Shown here piece after piece: positions 33,700-42,104 of a DNA stretch of 64,000 nt. The position numbers and the translations under genes were made by a program. Numbering within the stretch: position 1 is the stretch's first letter; every line of letters starts with the position of its first letter. Origin of the DNA: Paenibacillus sedimenti (lineage in GTDB: Bacteria; Bacillota; Bacilli; Paenibacillales; NBRC-103111). Below the pieces are notes generated by a model. The model searched no databases and was not told the DNA's origin. It saw only the letters and a program-made list of their open reading frames with translations. The stretch is taken from the NCBI RefSeq assembly GCF_014534655.1, contig NZ_JACVVD010000010.1, positions 1 to 64,000 on the forward strand, written 5' to 3'.

Positions 33700-34258
33700 A
33701 ATTTACTTCCCTTGGGGGCCGACCTTCTGAACGAGAATGATCTTTGAACATTAAAGCAGGAACCTCTAATACGGCAACGATATTGCAAAAGATCCCTCTC
33801 GCCATAAATGTAACCACCTGATCCTCGGCTTGCTCGATGCCAGCCTTCGTAAATTTATCCAATACGAGATCGCGGATGCTTAACCAGCCTTGCCGGGCGG
33901 CCTCTCGGATTGATTCCTCAGGGATAGCCATCGCTTGAAGCTGCAAGGCAATCTCGTTCGGATACGCCTCTGAAAGCTCTTCGTAAGCTGCAATCAAATC
34001 CGGAATCAAACCCTCCGATGTACTGTCCACTCGGCTAAACTCACGGTAGATACGCCCGAATGCCCGCTCCAATGCCGCAACGAACAACTCCTCCTTCGTC
34101 CCAAAAAACCGAAACACATAGGGCTGTGATATGCCGGCTTTCTGCGCAACCAGCGCGGTAGTAGCCCGATAATAACCGTGCTCCGCAAACACGGCTACCG
34201 CAGCTTCCAGTATATCCTCTTTACGATTCGCTGCAGTTTGTAATTCTTTCTTAGCCAA
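33698..34258 (-). CDS. TetR-family regulator of an acyl-CoA gene cluster
   Basis: 186 residues, starting at a TTG (34258) with AGGAGG seven bases upstream; the longer frame has no RBS. HTH: AAVAVFAEHGYYRATTALVA...GISQPYVFRFFGTKEELF. Divergent from a fatty-acid cluster (decayed acyl-CoA synthetase, thioesterase, dienoyl-CoA reductase-like SDR), which makes it a probable FadR-like acyl-CoA-responsive repressor. A dyad operator lies between. Confidence 0.88.
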   Translation of the reverse strand: MAKKELQTAANRKEDILEAAVAVFAEHGYYRATTALVAQKAGISQPYVFRFFGTKEELFVAALERAFGRIYREFSRVDSTSEGLIPDLIAAYEELSEAYPNEIALQLQAMAIPEESIREAARQGWLSIRDLVLDKFTKAGIEQAEDQVVTFMARGIFCNIVAVLEVPALMFKDHSRSEGRPPREVN

Positions 34259-34304
34259 TTCAAAACCTCCTGTACGGGCGTCAAGCACATGGCTTCTATC
34301 GTTA

Positions 34305-34320
34305 GTGATTGATCAATTAC
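34305..34320. promoter_or_regulatory. TetR-type operator dyad
   Basis: GTGATTGATCAATTAC has a perfect ATTGATCAAT core and one mismatched pair outside it. It lies in the short divergent region between the TetR gene and the acyl-CoA cluster. Confidence 0.5.
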
Positions 34321-34413
34321 AATATACAGCATTGTATTCTGCCATGCAAGCTTTATTTATTAAAAATAGGGCGCCTAGAGCTTCCGCCTACTTCTTTACA
34401 GCCGGTCTATTTA

Positions 34414-35398
34414 TATGAGAACATATTAGAGAGCAGCGATGCTTCCTTCGAGTACACCGCACAGACGAATGAAAGCGCTCCCGCAGGTATGTGCTATACG
34501 TCCGCCACCACGGGGAATCCCAACGGTGTCGTTTACTCGCACCGAGGGATCTATCTTCACTCGCTGAGTATCGGGATAACCGATTCGCTCGATCTATCCG
34601 AACGGGATACCGTCATGCCCATCGTGCCGATGTTTCACATCAATGCGTGGGGGCTTCCCTTCGCCTCGGTCTGGTTCGGCAGTAAACAGGTGCTTCCCGG
34701 ACCTATGCCCACACCGTATATCTTGTTGCGTATGATCGAGGAGGAAAAAGTAACCATAGCCGCCGGTGTCCCAACGGTTTGGACGGCTGCTCTTAAGGTT
34801 CAAGAGGCGATGAAGGCTGATCTGACCAGCCTGCGCGCCGTTATATGCGGAGGATCGGCCGCGCCCCGAAGCCTCATTGAATGCTACGAGCAGAACTTGA
34901 AAGTGCCCTTCTATCATGCTTACGGAATGACCGAAACCTACCCGCTCGTCACTATTGCATGCCTGAAGAGCTATCAGCGCGAGGCGCCTTTGGAGGAGCC
35001 GTACAAGACCCGGGCTACTCAAGGATTGCTGGTCCCTAGGCTGGATATGAAGAACGTCGGACCGCGCGAAGGATTTAATCAAGAGCGGCGGCGAATGGAT
35101 CTCCTCACTCGATTTGGAAAACGCTTTAATGGCTCATCCCAACGTGTTCGAAGCTTGTGTGATCGGGGTCCCTCATCCGAAATGGGACGAACGTCCTCTT
35201 GCATTTGTCATGTTGAAAGATGTGGCGCTGCAAGCTGGCGACAAAGATGAGATACTCGGCTTCCTGAGTAATAAATTCGCCAAGTGGCGGATTCCCGACG
35301 ATCTGATTTTCCTGGAGGAAATCCCACGGTCTTCCGTGGGCAAATTTATGAAGCGCGAGCTTCGCGAGCAATATCAAACCTATTTTACAGGAGACTAG
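34414..35398 (+). pseudogene. Decayed long/medium-chain acyl-CoA synthetase
   Basis: Frame 1 reads AGMCYTSATTGNPNGVVYSH, then FHINAWGLP, CGGSAAP, YGMTETYPLV up to LDMKNVGPREG. A second frame then resumes as KDLIKSGGEWISS ... LENALMAHPNVFEA ... IPRSSVGKFMKRELRE. Compared with a full enzyme (about 540 residues), the first roughly 170 residues are missing and some 55 residues with the WLRTGD motif are deleted at 35061-35070, with a frameshift. The P-loop is altered too (SATTGNPNG for SGTTGNPKG). Confidence 0.88.
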
Positions 35399-35405
35399 AC
35401 TTTCT

Positions 35406-35867
35406 ATGAAAAATGCTGAATTAGAAGGCTTCCGCTTTTATACGCCCACAAAAGTCCGGTTCTGCGAAACCGATGCCAATGGGCATTTGAGTCATGTATC
35501 TTCCGTTATTTATATGGAGCAGGCCCGTTGCGAATATATGAATGCATTGGGGTTATTTTTTGCGTTGGCTGATAACGGTCCCGCAGATAAAACATTTTTT
35601 CTTGTCAGCCAATCAGTCACTTACAAGTCACAGGCGCATTTTAACGATACCCTAGATATTTATATGAAAATTAGCCGGATCGGTACTTCCTCGGTTGAGA
35701 CGCAGTATGCGATTGTGAATCGTGAGACGCAGCAGGTGGTTAGTCTTGCAACCAGCGTCGGGGTTTACGTGGATGTACATACGCAAAAGAGTACCCCGCT
35801 GCCGGCCGATTTGGCCGAACGCATCGAGGAATTCGAGGCTGCATTTATCCGGCAGCAACAATACTAG
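35406..35867 (+). CDS. Acyl-CoA thioesterase (4-hydroxybenzoyl-CoA thioesterase fold)
   Basis: 153 residues, single hotdog domain. VRFCETDANGHLSHVSSVIY followed by MEQAR matches the YbgC/FadM signature, where the Asp and His-containing turn hydrolyse the thioester. The ATG is eight bases after the decayed synthetase stop and 16 bp before the next gene, so it lies in the same operon. It still looks intact. Confidence 0.88.
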   Translation: MKNAELEGFRFYTPTKVRFCETDANGHLSHVSSVIYMEQARCEYMNALGLFFALADNGPADKTFFLVSQSVTYKSQAHFNDTLDIYMKISRIGTSSVETQYAIVNRETQQVVSLATSVGVYVDVHTQKSTPLPADLAERIEEFEAAFIRQQQY

Positions 35868-35883
35868 AAAGGGGGCGAGGCGC

Positions 35884-36735
35884 ATGTTTGAACCCACATT
35901 GCTGAAGGACAAAGTGGTTCTTATCACGGGTGGCGGTACTGGGCTCGGCCGTGCTATGGGGGAGCGATTCCTGGAACTGGGCGCGAAGCTGGCCATTTCC
36001 AGCCGCCGTGAGGAAGTATTGGCTAAGGCCGCTTCTGAGATGAGCGCCGGTGGTAAAGAGGTATTTTATAAGACTTGTGACGTGCGGGATCCTGTGCAGA
36101 TTAAAGATATGGTGGAAGGTGTGGAGCAGCATTACGGCCGCATTGATGTACTCATAAATAACGCGGCCGGCAACTTTGCCAGCCCAACGGAGCATCTCTC
36201 CCCGCGCGCGGTGGATGCGGTGCTGAACATCGTGCTGCACGGTACCTTTTATACGACGCTGGAAGTCGGCAAAAAGTGGATTGAGCAAGGTACCGGCGGC
36301 ACGATGCTCAATATCGTGACCTCCTACGCCTCGACCGGCTCCGGCTTCGTCGTGCCGTCCGCCGCCGCTAAGGCCGGCGTGCTCGCCATGACGCGCTCGC
36401 TCGCCGTTGAGTGGGCACGGCACGGCATCCGGCAGGTCGCCATCGCGCCGGGACTGTTCCCGACCGACGGCGCGTGGAGCCGGCTGGCTCCGACGCCGGA
36501 GCTGTCGGAGAAGCTGTTAAACCGCGTGCCGCTGCGCCGCGTCGGCGACAAAGAGGAGTTGGCGAATCTCGCCGCCTACCTCATCTCGGACTACGCCGGG
36601 TACATCAACGGTGAAGTCGTCACGATTGACGGCGGCGAATGGCTGCAGGGTGCCGGGCAGTTCAACGATCTGCTCGAGGTGACCGAGGAGCAGTGGATCG
36701 GCCTTGCGGAGATGACGCGCAAGGGCAAGTCGTAG
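35884..36735 (+). CDS. 2,4-dienoyl-CoA reductase-like SDR
   Basis: 283 residues. NADP motif TGGGTGLG, NNAAGNF near 95, then SYASTGSGFVVPSAAAK. Here Tyr, Ser (+11) and Lys (+15) have the spacing of the catalytic residues in mitochondrial 2,4-dienoyl-CoA reductase, not the classical SDR YxxxK. It should reduce dienoyl-CoA in oxidation of unsaturated fatty acids. ATG at 35884 follows AAAGGGGGCGAGG; longer readings overlap the thioesterase. GC content rises strongly towards its 3' end. Confidence 0.9.
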   Translation: MFEPTLLKDKVVLITGGGTGLGRAMGERFLELGAKLAISSRREEVLAKAASEMSAGGKEVFYKTCDVRDPVQIKDMVEGVEQHYGRIDVLINNAAGNFASPTEHLSPRAVDAVLNIVLHGTFYTTLEVGKKWIEQGTGGTMLNIVTSYASTGSGFVVPSAAAKAGVLAMTRSLAVEWARHGIRQVAIAPGLFPTDGAWSRLAPTPELSEKLLNRVPLRRVGDKEELANLAAYLISDYAGYINGEVVTIDGGEWLQGAGQFNDLLEVTEEQWIGLAEMTRKGKS

Positions 36736-36738
36736 CTT

Positions 36739-36808
36739 AAAACGCCTCTCTAATCATGCTGCTACAGTCTGGACAGACTGTACGCAACGGGTTGGGGAGG
36801 CGTTTTTT
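36739..36808 (+). terminator. Terminator of the fatty-acid operon
   Basis: AAAACGCCTC ... GAGGCGTTTTTT with an inner hairpin ACAGTCTG-ga-CAGACTGT. The stretch 36810-37202 that follows holds no recognisable gene. Confidence 0.88.
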
Positions 36809-37202
36809 ATTGCAATTGTACAATTTTGATTCCGCATGAAAAAAATAACTGTACTTTGAAATGGATTTAGGGGATTCATATTGCCAAATGCGGGGATGTC
36901 ATATTTCGTAACCTGAAAACGACGGATGATCGTCAGATACTTAATATCTATCTTAAATTCCGTACACTAAGGAATCCGGCTTAAAATTCATTAGAAATGT
37001 ATAATTCCATACCTACTTCGCCCCCGTTCTCATGATAAGTTCTACTTTAACATAATCGGCATATGTATAAAAATTCCACCACAGAACACAATATAGCTAG
37101 CATTAATGGGAAGTGGAGATTTCCTCGTTAAGGGCTGATACAACTAGTCTTATTGTTGAACAAATCATAGAACCTCTTGGACAATCACTCGGTAACGTTT
37201 GG

Positions 37203-37314
37203 GAACCCACAGCCGAAGCTTCTGTTCGTGGACCAAGTGAAGGCTTCGTTGAGGATATAACGAGGAATGTCGATTTGATCCGGAAAAGATTGAAGAACGG
37301 GCATCTGGTGTTTG
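37203..37314 (+). pseudogene. gerA-type gene remnant
   Basis: One frame reads EPTAEASVRGPSEGFVED then ITRNVDLIRKRLKNGHLVFE. This is the highly conserved RGP-EGF block of GerA-family receptor A subunits; the intact gene 100 bp downstream has EPEAETLIRGPREGFIEQ at the same place. Flanks are unrelated. It is a fragment of a second, lost receptor gene. Confidence 0.8.
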
Positions 37315-37420
37315 AACCAGCTGAGTCGGAGCATTGGAGGCCAAGGCCGTTCCGATCCCATTCGTTCATGTGCTTCCTTGCTAATATTTATTATAAACAA
37401 GTGCAGGGAGGAATCTTAGG

Positions 37421-38992
37421 ATGAAACATATCTTGAAGCGATGGATGACTTCGCCCCGACATAAAGAATTGATACAGGAACTGCAGCGCAGCTTCAAGCC
37501 GGCAGAGGATTTAAACGAAAGCCTGGGTACCACTATGGCGATATTGGAAGAACATTTTGCGAATTGTTCAGACGTCGTGTTTCAGCCGGTGAAATGGAAT
37601 GATTGTGAAGTGCTGCTTGTTTATGTAGAAGGAATGGTTGACCTGCAGTTCTTCGCTCAGCTGCTGCAAGCGGCACCGAACGATGTGATTACAGAAGAAG
37701 GAAAACCATGCTTAAGTCTTGCCGAACGATTAGAGCAAATTCGAACAATAGGTACAATAACGCCGGCGGGTACGTTGGACGAGCTTGTGAAAGGCGTGTT
37801 TGTCGGTAATGTGGCAATCCTGGCCGACGGTGAGCGCAGCCTTTTGATTAACGGTATGGGGAAAACACCGGAGCGCAAAATTGCAGAGCCCGAGGCGGAA
37901 ACGTTGATTCGCGGTCCCCGGGAGGGTTTTATCGAGCAGCTTCAGACCAATTTGATCATGCTTCGCAGACGCTTGCCGACGCCCCATTTCAAGATGGAGT
38001 CGCTTACGTTGGGGAAGCTTACCCAAACGAAGGTCGTTATGGCCTATATCGATGGTATTGCTACCGATTCTGTCGTGCAGGAGGTGCGCAATCGCGTATC
38101 GAGTATCGATATTGACGGAATTGTCGATTCGGGCTATATCGAAGAGTTCATTGAGGATATGCCGTATTCGCCGTTTCCACAGGTGCAGAACACGGAAAGG
38201 CCGGATGTCGTCGTAGGCAATTTGCTCGAAGGCAAGATTGCTGTCCTGGCCAGCGGATCGCCAAGCGCCCTCCTTGTGCCGTTGACATTCTGGGGCGGGC
38301 TGCAAAGCTCAGAGGATTATTACGAGCGGTACATGATCGGTACGTTCTTTCGTTGGATACGGTTTCTTTTATTTGTAATCGCACTCTTTCTGCCTTCGCT
38401 CTATGTGGCAATTTCAACCTTTCATCAGGAGATGATTCCGACCAATTTGCTGTTGACTATTGCCGGGGCCCGTGAAGCGAATCCGTTCCCGGCATTAGTG
38501 GAAGCGCTGCTGATGGAAATCACCTTCGAGGCGCTTCGGGAAGCGGGAGTGCGTTTGCCAAAGCAAGTCGGCTCAGCCGTAAGCATTGTCGGGGTCCTTG
38601 TAATCGGGGAAGCTGCAGTACAAGCGGGTATCGTATCCACGCCAATGGTTATCGTCGTCTCGATTACAGGGATTGCATCATTTGCGATTCCCCGATTTAA
38701 CATGCAGTATAGCGTTCGTGTCCTTCGGTTTCCGTTAATTATTCTTGGCGGGACCCTTGGATTGTTCGGAATCGGAATCGGATTTCTCGGAATACTGATC
38801 CACCTGAGCTCCCTGCGTTCCTTCGGGATTCCGTACTTCTCTCCGATTGCTCCGGTTAACTTCGGAGGTTTGAGAGACGTATTGATCCGCGCTCCTCATT
38901 GGAACATGAAGCTGCGCCCCCGGTTGACAGGTTATCAGGATCCGGTTCGCGTTCCGCAAGGACAGAAACCGGGACCGGATCGGGACAATTAG
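37421..38992 (+). CDS. Germinant receptor A subunit (GerA/GerKA family)
   Basis: 523 residues. A soluble N-terminal domain (about 1-300) contains the conserved RGPREGFIEQ near 164 and WGG-type region (LTFWGGLQSSEDYYER); the C-terminal part has five or so helices (about 308-330, 350-370, 392-412, 425-445, 455-480) and EALLMEITFEALREAGVRLP. Forms the inner-membrane nutrient receptor with GerB and GerC and triggers spore germination. GGGAGG precedes the ATG. Operon order here is A-C-B-D. Confidence 0.95.
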   Translation: MKHILKRWMTSPRHKELIQELQRSFKPAEDLNESLGTTMAILEEHFANCSDVVFQPVKWNDCEVLLVYVEGMVDLQFFAQLLQAAPNDVITEEGKPCLSLAERLEQIRTIGTITPAGTLDELVKGVFVGNVAILADGERSLLINGMGKTPERKIAEPEAETLIRGPREGFIEQLQTNLIMLRRRLPTPHFKMESLTLGKLTQTKVVMAYIDGIATDSVVQEVRNRVSSIDIDGIVDSGYIEEFIEDMPYSPFPQVQNTERPDVVVGNLLEGKIAVLASGSPSALLVPLTFWGGLQSSEDYYERYMIGTFFRWIRFLLFVIALFLPSLYVAISTFHQEMIPTNLLLTIAGAREANPFPALVEALLMEITFEALREAGVRLPKQVGSAVSIVGVLVIGEAAVQAGIVSTPMVIVVSITGIASFAIPRFNMQYSVRVLRFPLIILGGTLGLFGIGIGFLGILIHLSSLRSFGIPYFSPIAPVNFGGLRDVLIRAPHWNMKLRPRLTGYQDPVRVPQGQKPGPDRDN

Positions 38993-39019
38993 GCGGACAG
39001 GAAAGGAGAGCTGTTATTA

Positions 39020-40201
39020 ATGATTCCTCAACGTGCAATCGGGATCTTGCTAATAGCTTTGGCTCTGGTATGCACGGGCTGCTGGGATCGTAAGGAAGTC
39101 AATGATATTGCGCTGGTGATCGCCTCTTCGATAGATCTTCACGAGGACGGCCGTTATAGTGGCATGGTACAAATGGCGATACCGGCCCGGCAAATCGGGA
39201 CTGCTGCTGAGAAGACCGAAAAATACTTTGTGCTAGAGGGAGACGGCAACAATGTAATGGAATTGGTTCAGCAAGAACAACCCAAATTGTCACGCAGGTT
39301 TTTTGTATCACACCGGCGTGTGATATTTATCGGAGAGAAGCTTGCGAGAAACGGAATTAAGAATCTTCTTGACTACTTTGGCCGCAATCCGACAACACGG
39401 CTTCGCACCTATGTGTTGGTCGTTAAGGGGGGAGAAGGAAAGGATGCGCTGACTACCGATTACCCGTTGGAGTTCGTGCCGTCCGAAGCGGTCCGCGAGA
39501 TGGAAAATCTGATCGGTGCAACGGCTGTGACGTTGAGGGATCTGATGAATTCCTCTGCTGCTGAAGGCGTACAGCCGATTATGGGAGCAATTGAGCTTTC
39601 CAAGAACACAAAAGAAGTACAAGCGAAGAACAGAAGCAAGCATACGTTTAACTTGAACAGTACGGCTGTTTTCAAGGACTTGAAGCTAGTGGGTTATCTG
39701 GATGCAAAGCAGACGCAGATGTTGCAGTGGGTAACCGGAAAGCTGAAACAGAGCTTAATAACTGCCTCTCTTCCGGATAACCAAGGAGTTGTCAGCGTGA
39801 GATTGATTCAAGCTTCCCGGGTTGTCGATCTATCCTTAAAGGCAGGGAAACTACATATCTCTATCCATTTGAAGGGGAATGGAGCAATTGAAGAAAACGT
39901 TAGCCAACTAAATTTGGTGAACCCGAAATATTATTACCTGGTGGAAAACGAAATGAATAAACAGATCAGCCAGCGTATGCGGAAAACGATCGAATATGTG
40001 CAAAAAAATTACAATTCCGATATATTCGGTTTTGGAGAGACGCTTCACAAGAAGGACAACAACACATGGAAGCAGCATAAAGAGCATTGGGACAAGCTGT
40101 TTGCAGAAGCGGAAATTACGGTCGATGTTACATTTGTTGTACAGCGTGCGGGCATGTCAGGTCCGGGGCTTCAGCTTCGGGAGAAAGAAATGATCAAATG
40201 A
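39020..40201 (+). CDS. Germinant receptor C subunit, lipoprotein (Ger(x)C family)
   Basis: 393 residues. Signal peptide with lipobox VCTGC (Cys21) followed by WDRKEVNDIALV, the hallmark start of mature GerC proteins. The rest is the three-domain Ger(x)C body ending in a C-terminal helical domain (MNKQISQRMRKTIEYVQKNYNSDIFGFGE). Anchored to the outer face of the spore inner membrane. It follows the A subunit by 27 bp. AAGGAGAG precedes the ATG. Confidence 0.95.
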   Translation: MIPQRAIGILLIALALVCTGCWDRKEVNDIALVIASSIDLHEDGRYSGMVQMAIPARQIGTAAEKTEKYFVLEGDGNNVMELVQQEQPKLSRRFFVSHRRVIFIGEKLARNGIKNLLDYFGRNPTTRLRTYVLVVKGGEGKDALTTDYPLEFVPSEAVREMENLIGATAVTLRDLMNSSAAEGVQPIMGAIELSKNTKEVQAKNRSKHTFNLNSTAVFKDLKLVGYLDAKQTQMLQWVTGKLKQSLITASLPDNQGVVSVRLIQASRVVDLSLKAGKLHISIHLKGNGAIEENVSQLNLVNPKYYYLVENEMNKQISQRMRKTIEYVQKNYNSDIFGFGETLHKKDNNTWKQHKEHWDKLFAEAEITVDVTFVVQRAGMSGPGLQLREKEMIK

Positions 40202-40217
40202 CGGTGGTGGAAGAGAT

Positions 40218-41351
40218 ATGGAAAAAGGAGTCGAACGTCTGCCGAACACGGGTTTTGCAGCTGTGATGTATATGTTTCTGTTGGGAAGTACGCTAACTCT
40301 TCCGCTGGCTGCCGTAGCCGGACATGACGCATGGATTTCAATTCTTCTCGCCATTGCCGTTTCCTTAGGCATCGTATGGATGTATTCGCATCTATGCCAA
40401 TTATATCCGGGGAAGAATCTCATCGAGATCGGCGAGGAACTGTTCGGCGTCTGGATCGGACGTCTCATAGGCATTTGTTACGCTTGGTACGCGTTTCACC
40501 TTGGTGTGATGGTAGTGCGTAATTTCACCGAGTTAATATTGATGGTGGCCCTTCCCAAGACGCCTCCGGTGGTTATTGCCGCTGTTATGGTGGCAACTGT
40601 GTTGTGGGCCGCGTATGCAGGCATCGAAGTGCTTGCCCGCTGTTCTATCTTTATTCTTGGTTTCGTTTTAACGGAAGGAATGTTTTCAATTATATTCATG
40701 GGGAAAGATTTTCAACCTAGCAATCTTCTGCCCGTTATCGATAAAGGCTGGACGCCGATTTTGCAGGGAATGACGGGGCTTATCGGGTTCCCATTATGCG
40801 AAACGGTGTTGTTCGCGATGATTATTCCGCAGCTTAATAAAATTGAACAAGCAAAAAAAACGGTGCTGTGGACCACCGTTGCAGGAGGTCTGCTGCTTCT
40901 GCTTATCAATATTCGAAATACGTTGATACTGGGCGAACTGTCGTCAAGATTGATCTATCCAAGCTATACGGCCTATCAGTACATTTCGATAGCCGATTTC
41001 ATTGAGCGTGTGGAGCCGGCAGTGATTTTTACCTGGGTGATGGGAGGCTTTGTCAAAATCTGCGTTTGCCTGTATGTTAGCGCCAAATCCCTTACAACGA
41101 TCTTGTCCTCCAAACGGTTTCGGACCTATCTGGTTCCATTGAGCATTCTTATGCTGTTGTATTCCCGTATTATTTACCGGAACAACGCAGAAATGATCTT
41201 TTTTGCAGGAGAAGTATACCAATGGTATGTCGCTCCATTTGAAATTATTATTCCACTTCTAATGCTGCTGGCGGCCGCATGGGCCAAACGAAAAAAAAAG
41301 CCTTCATCCCTGTCGGAAGAAGGTCCTATTCCGGAGGTGCCGGTTACGTGA
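40218..41351 (+). CDS. Germinant receptor B subunit (spore germination permease)
   Basis: 377 residues, about ten transmembrane helices, APC-superfamily fold. GFAAVMYMFLLGSTLTLPLA at the start and GIEVLARCSIFIL, GFPLCETVLFAMIIP are typical GerB segments that bind the germinant amino acid or sugar. It starts 16 bp after the C subunit; its stop overlaps the next start by GTGA. Ligand cannot be told from sequence. Confidence 0.95.
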   Translation: MEKGVERLPNTGFAAVMYMFLLGSTLTLPLAAVAGHDAWISILLAIAVSLGIVWMYSHLCQLYPGKNLIEIGEELFGVWIGRLIGICYAWYAFHLGVMVVRNFTELILMVALPKTPPVVIAAVMVATVLWAAYAGIEVLARCSIFILGFVLTEGMFSIIFMGKDFQPSNLLPVIDKGWTPILQGMTGLIGFPLCETVLFAMIIPQLNKIEQAKKTVLWTTVAGGLLLLLINIRNTLILGELSSRLIYPSYTAYQYISIADFIERVEPAVIFTWVMGGFVKICVCLYVSAKSLTTILSSKRFRTYLVPLSILMLLYSRIIYRNNAEMIFFAGEVYQWYVAPFEIIIPLLMLLAAAWAKRKKKPSSLSEEGPIPEVPVT

Positions 41352-41584
41352 AACCTGTGAAAATAGCGTTGTACCTGCTGTTTATAGCATGCATATGCTA
41401 TGTGCAGATTGTTGAATTGATAAGGAATAAGGAGAAGAAGGATGCTTTCTTTTACACCGGATTCATGCTGACCGCGGCGGTGATTGGGTCGCTTTTTATT
41501 GCAGGTGTCCCTGTACCCAGTCCTTACCTTCCGTTGAAGGCGGTCTTCGAGCCGGTGGGAAAATGGTTTTTTCCAAAAAAATAA
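41348..41584 (+). CDS. Small two-helix protein, germinant receptor D subunit
   Basis: 78 residues from a GTG that overlaps the B-subunit stop (GTGA) with GGAGG ten bases upstream. Two hydrophobic helices (about 5-22 and 36-55) and a C-terminal amphipathic end PLKAVFEPVGKWFF. Small two-helix D-subunit proteins of this size are known at the end of many ger receptor operons and modulate receptor activity. The assignment rests on size, topology and operon position. Confidence 0.75.
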   Translation: MKPVKIALYLLFIACICYVQIVELIRNKEKKDAFFYTGFMLTAAVIGSLFIAGVPVPSPYLPLKAVFEPVGKWFFPKK

Positions 41585-41815
41585 AGGGATTCGGATATAG
41601 AATAAACGCTTTAGGGAATTATTCATCAATCTGCATATTATTCATTATGATTCACTTCAATTGTCGGTGAATGTGGAATACTTGCTTCATGGCATATAAC
41701 ATCACCTCAAGAGTAATCTACCCTGGAAATTATTACATTATCCTCGGATCTGATCCTAAAGGACTGGAGCTCTGAGTTTAGTCCATTCACACCATTCATT
41801 CGGAAGTCACTGACT

Positions 41816-42038
41816 ATGTTACAAATCGAACAACGTTTGCTGGTGCTAGGCATCATGCTTCGGCCATCGCCGGAGCCCGCTGTGATGAAAGGCTATCTTG
41901 GCGACCAACGGCGCGTCCGATCTGCTTGTCGCCGTTTTCGGCGAAAACGGAAAGCATGCCCGGTCTGCGATCGGCACTAGCGAGCTGCCTTTTCGCACGC
42001 CGGTGGAGATTGAGCTGATTGTTGAAGTGCGGGATTAA
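41816..42038 (+). pseudogene. ridA/YjgF-family pseudogene with internal deletion
   Basis: The 5' piece from ATG 41816 reads MLQIEQRLLVLGIMLRPSPE, the usual start of Firmicute RidA-like proteins. From 41898, in a different frame, the 3' piece reads LATNGASDLLVAVFGENGKH, ARSAIGTSELPF, VEIELIVEV and stops at 42038. The central 80 or so residues are missing. The stretch 41585-41815 upstream holds nothing recognised. Confidence 0.82.
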
Positions 42039-42049
42039 AAACGAACATA

Positions 42050-42100
42050 AATAAAGCCGGTTCGGGGGTGTACGTTGAGACCCGCAGAATCGGCTTTATT
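42050..42100. terminator. Bidirectional intrinsic terminator
   Basis: AATAAAGCCG ... CGGCTTTATT. It ends the leftward surface-protein gene and the ridA remnant. Confidence 0.8.
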
Positions 42101-42104
42101 GCGT

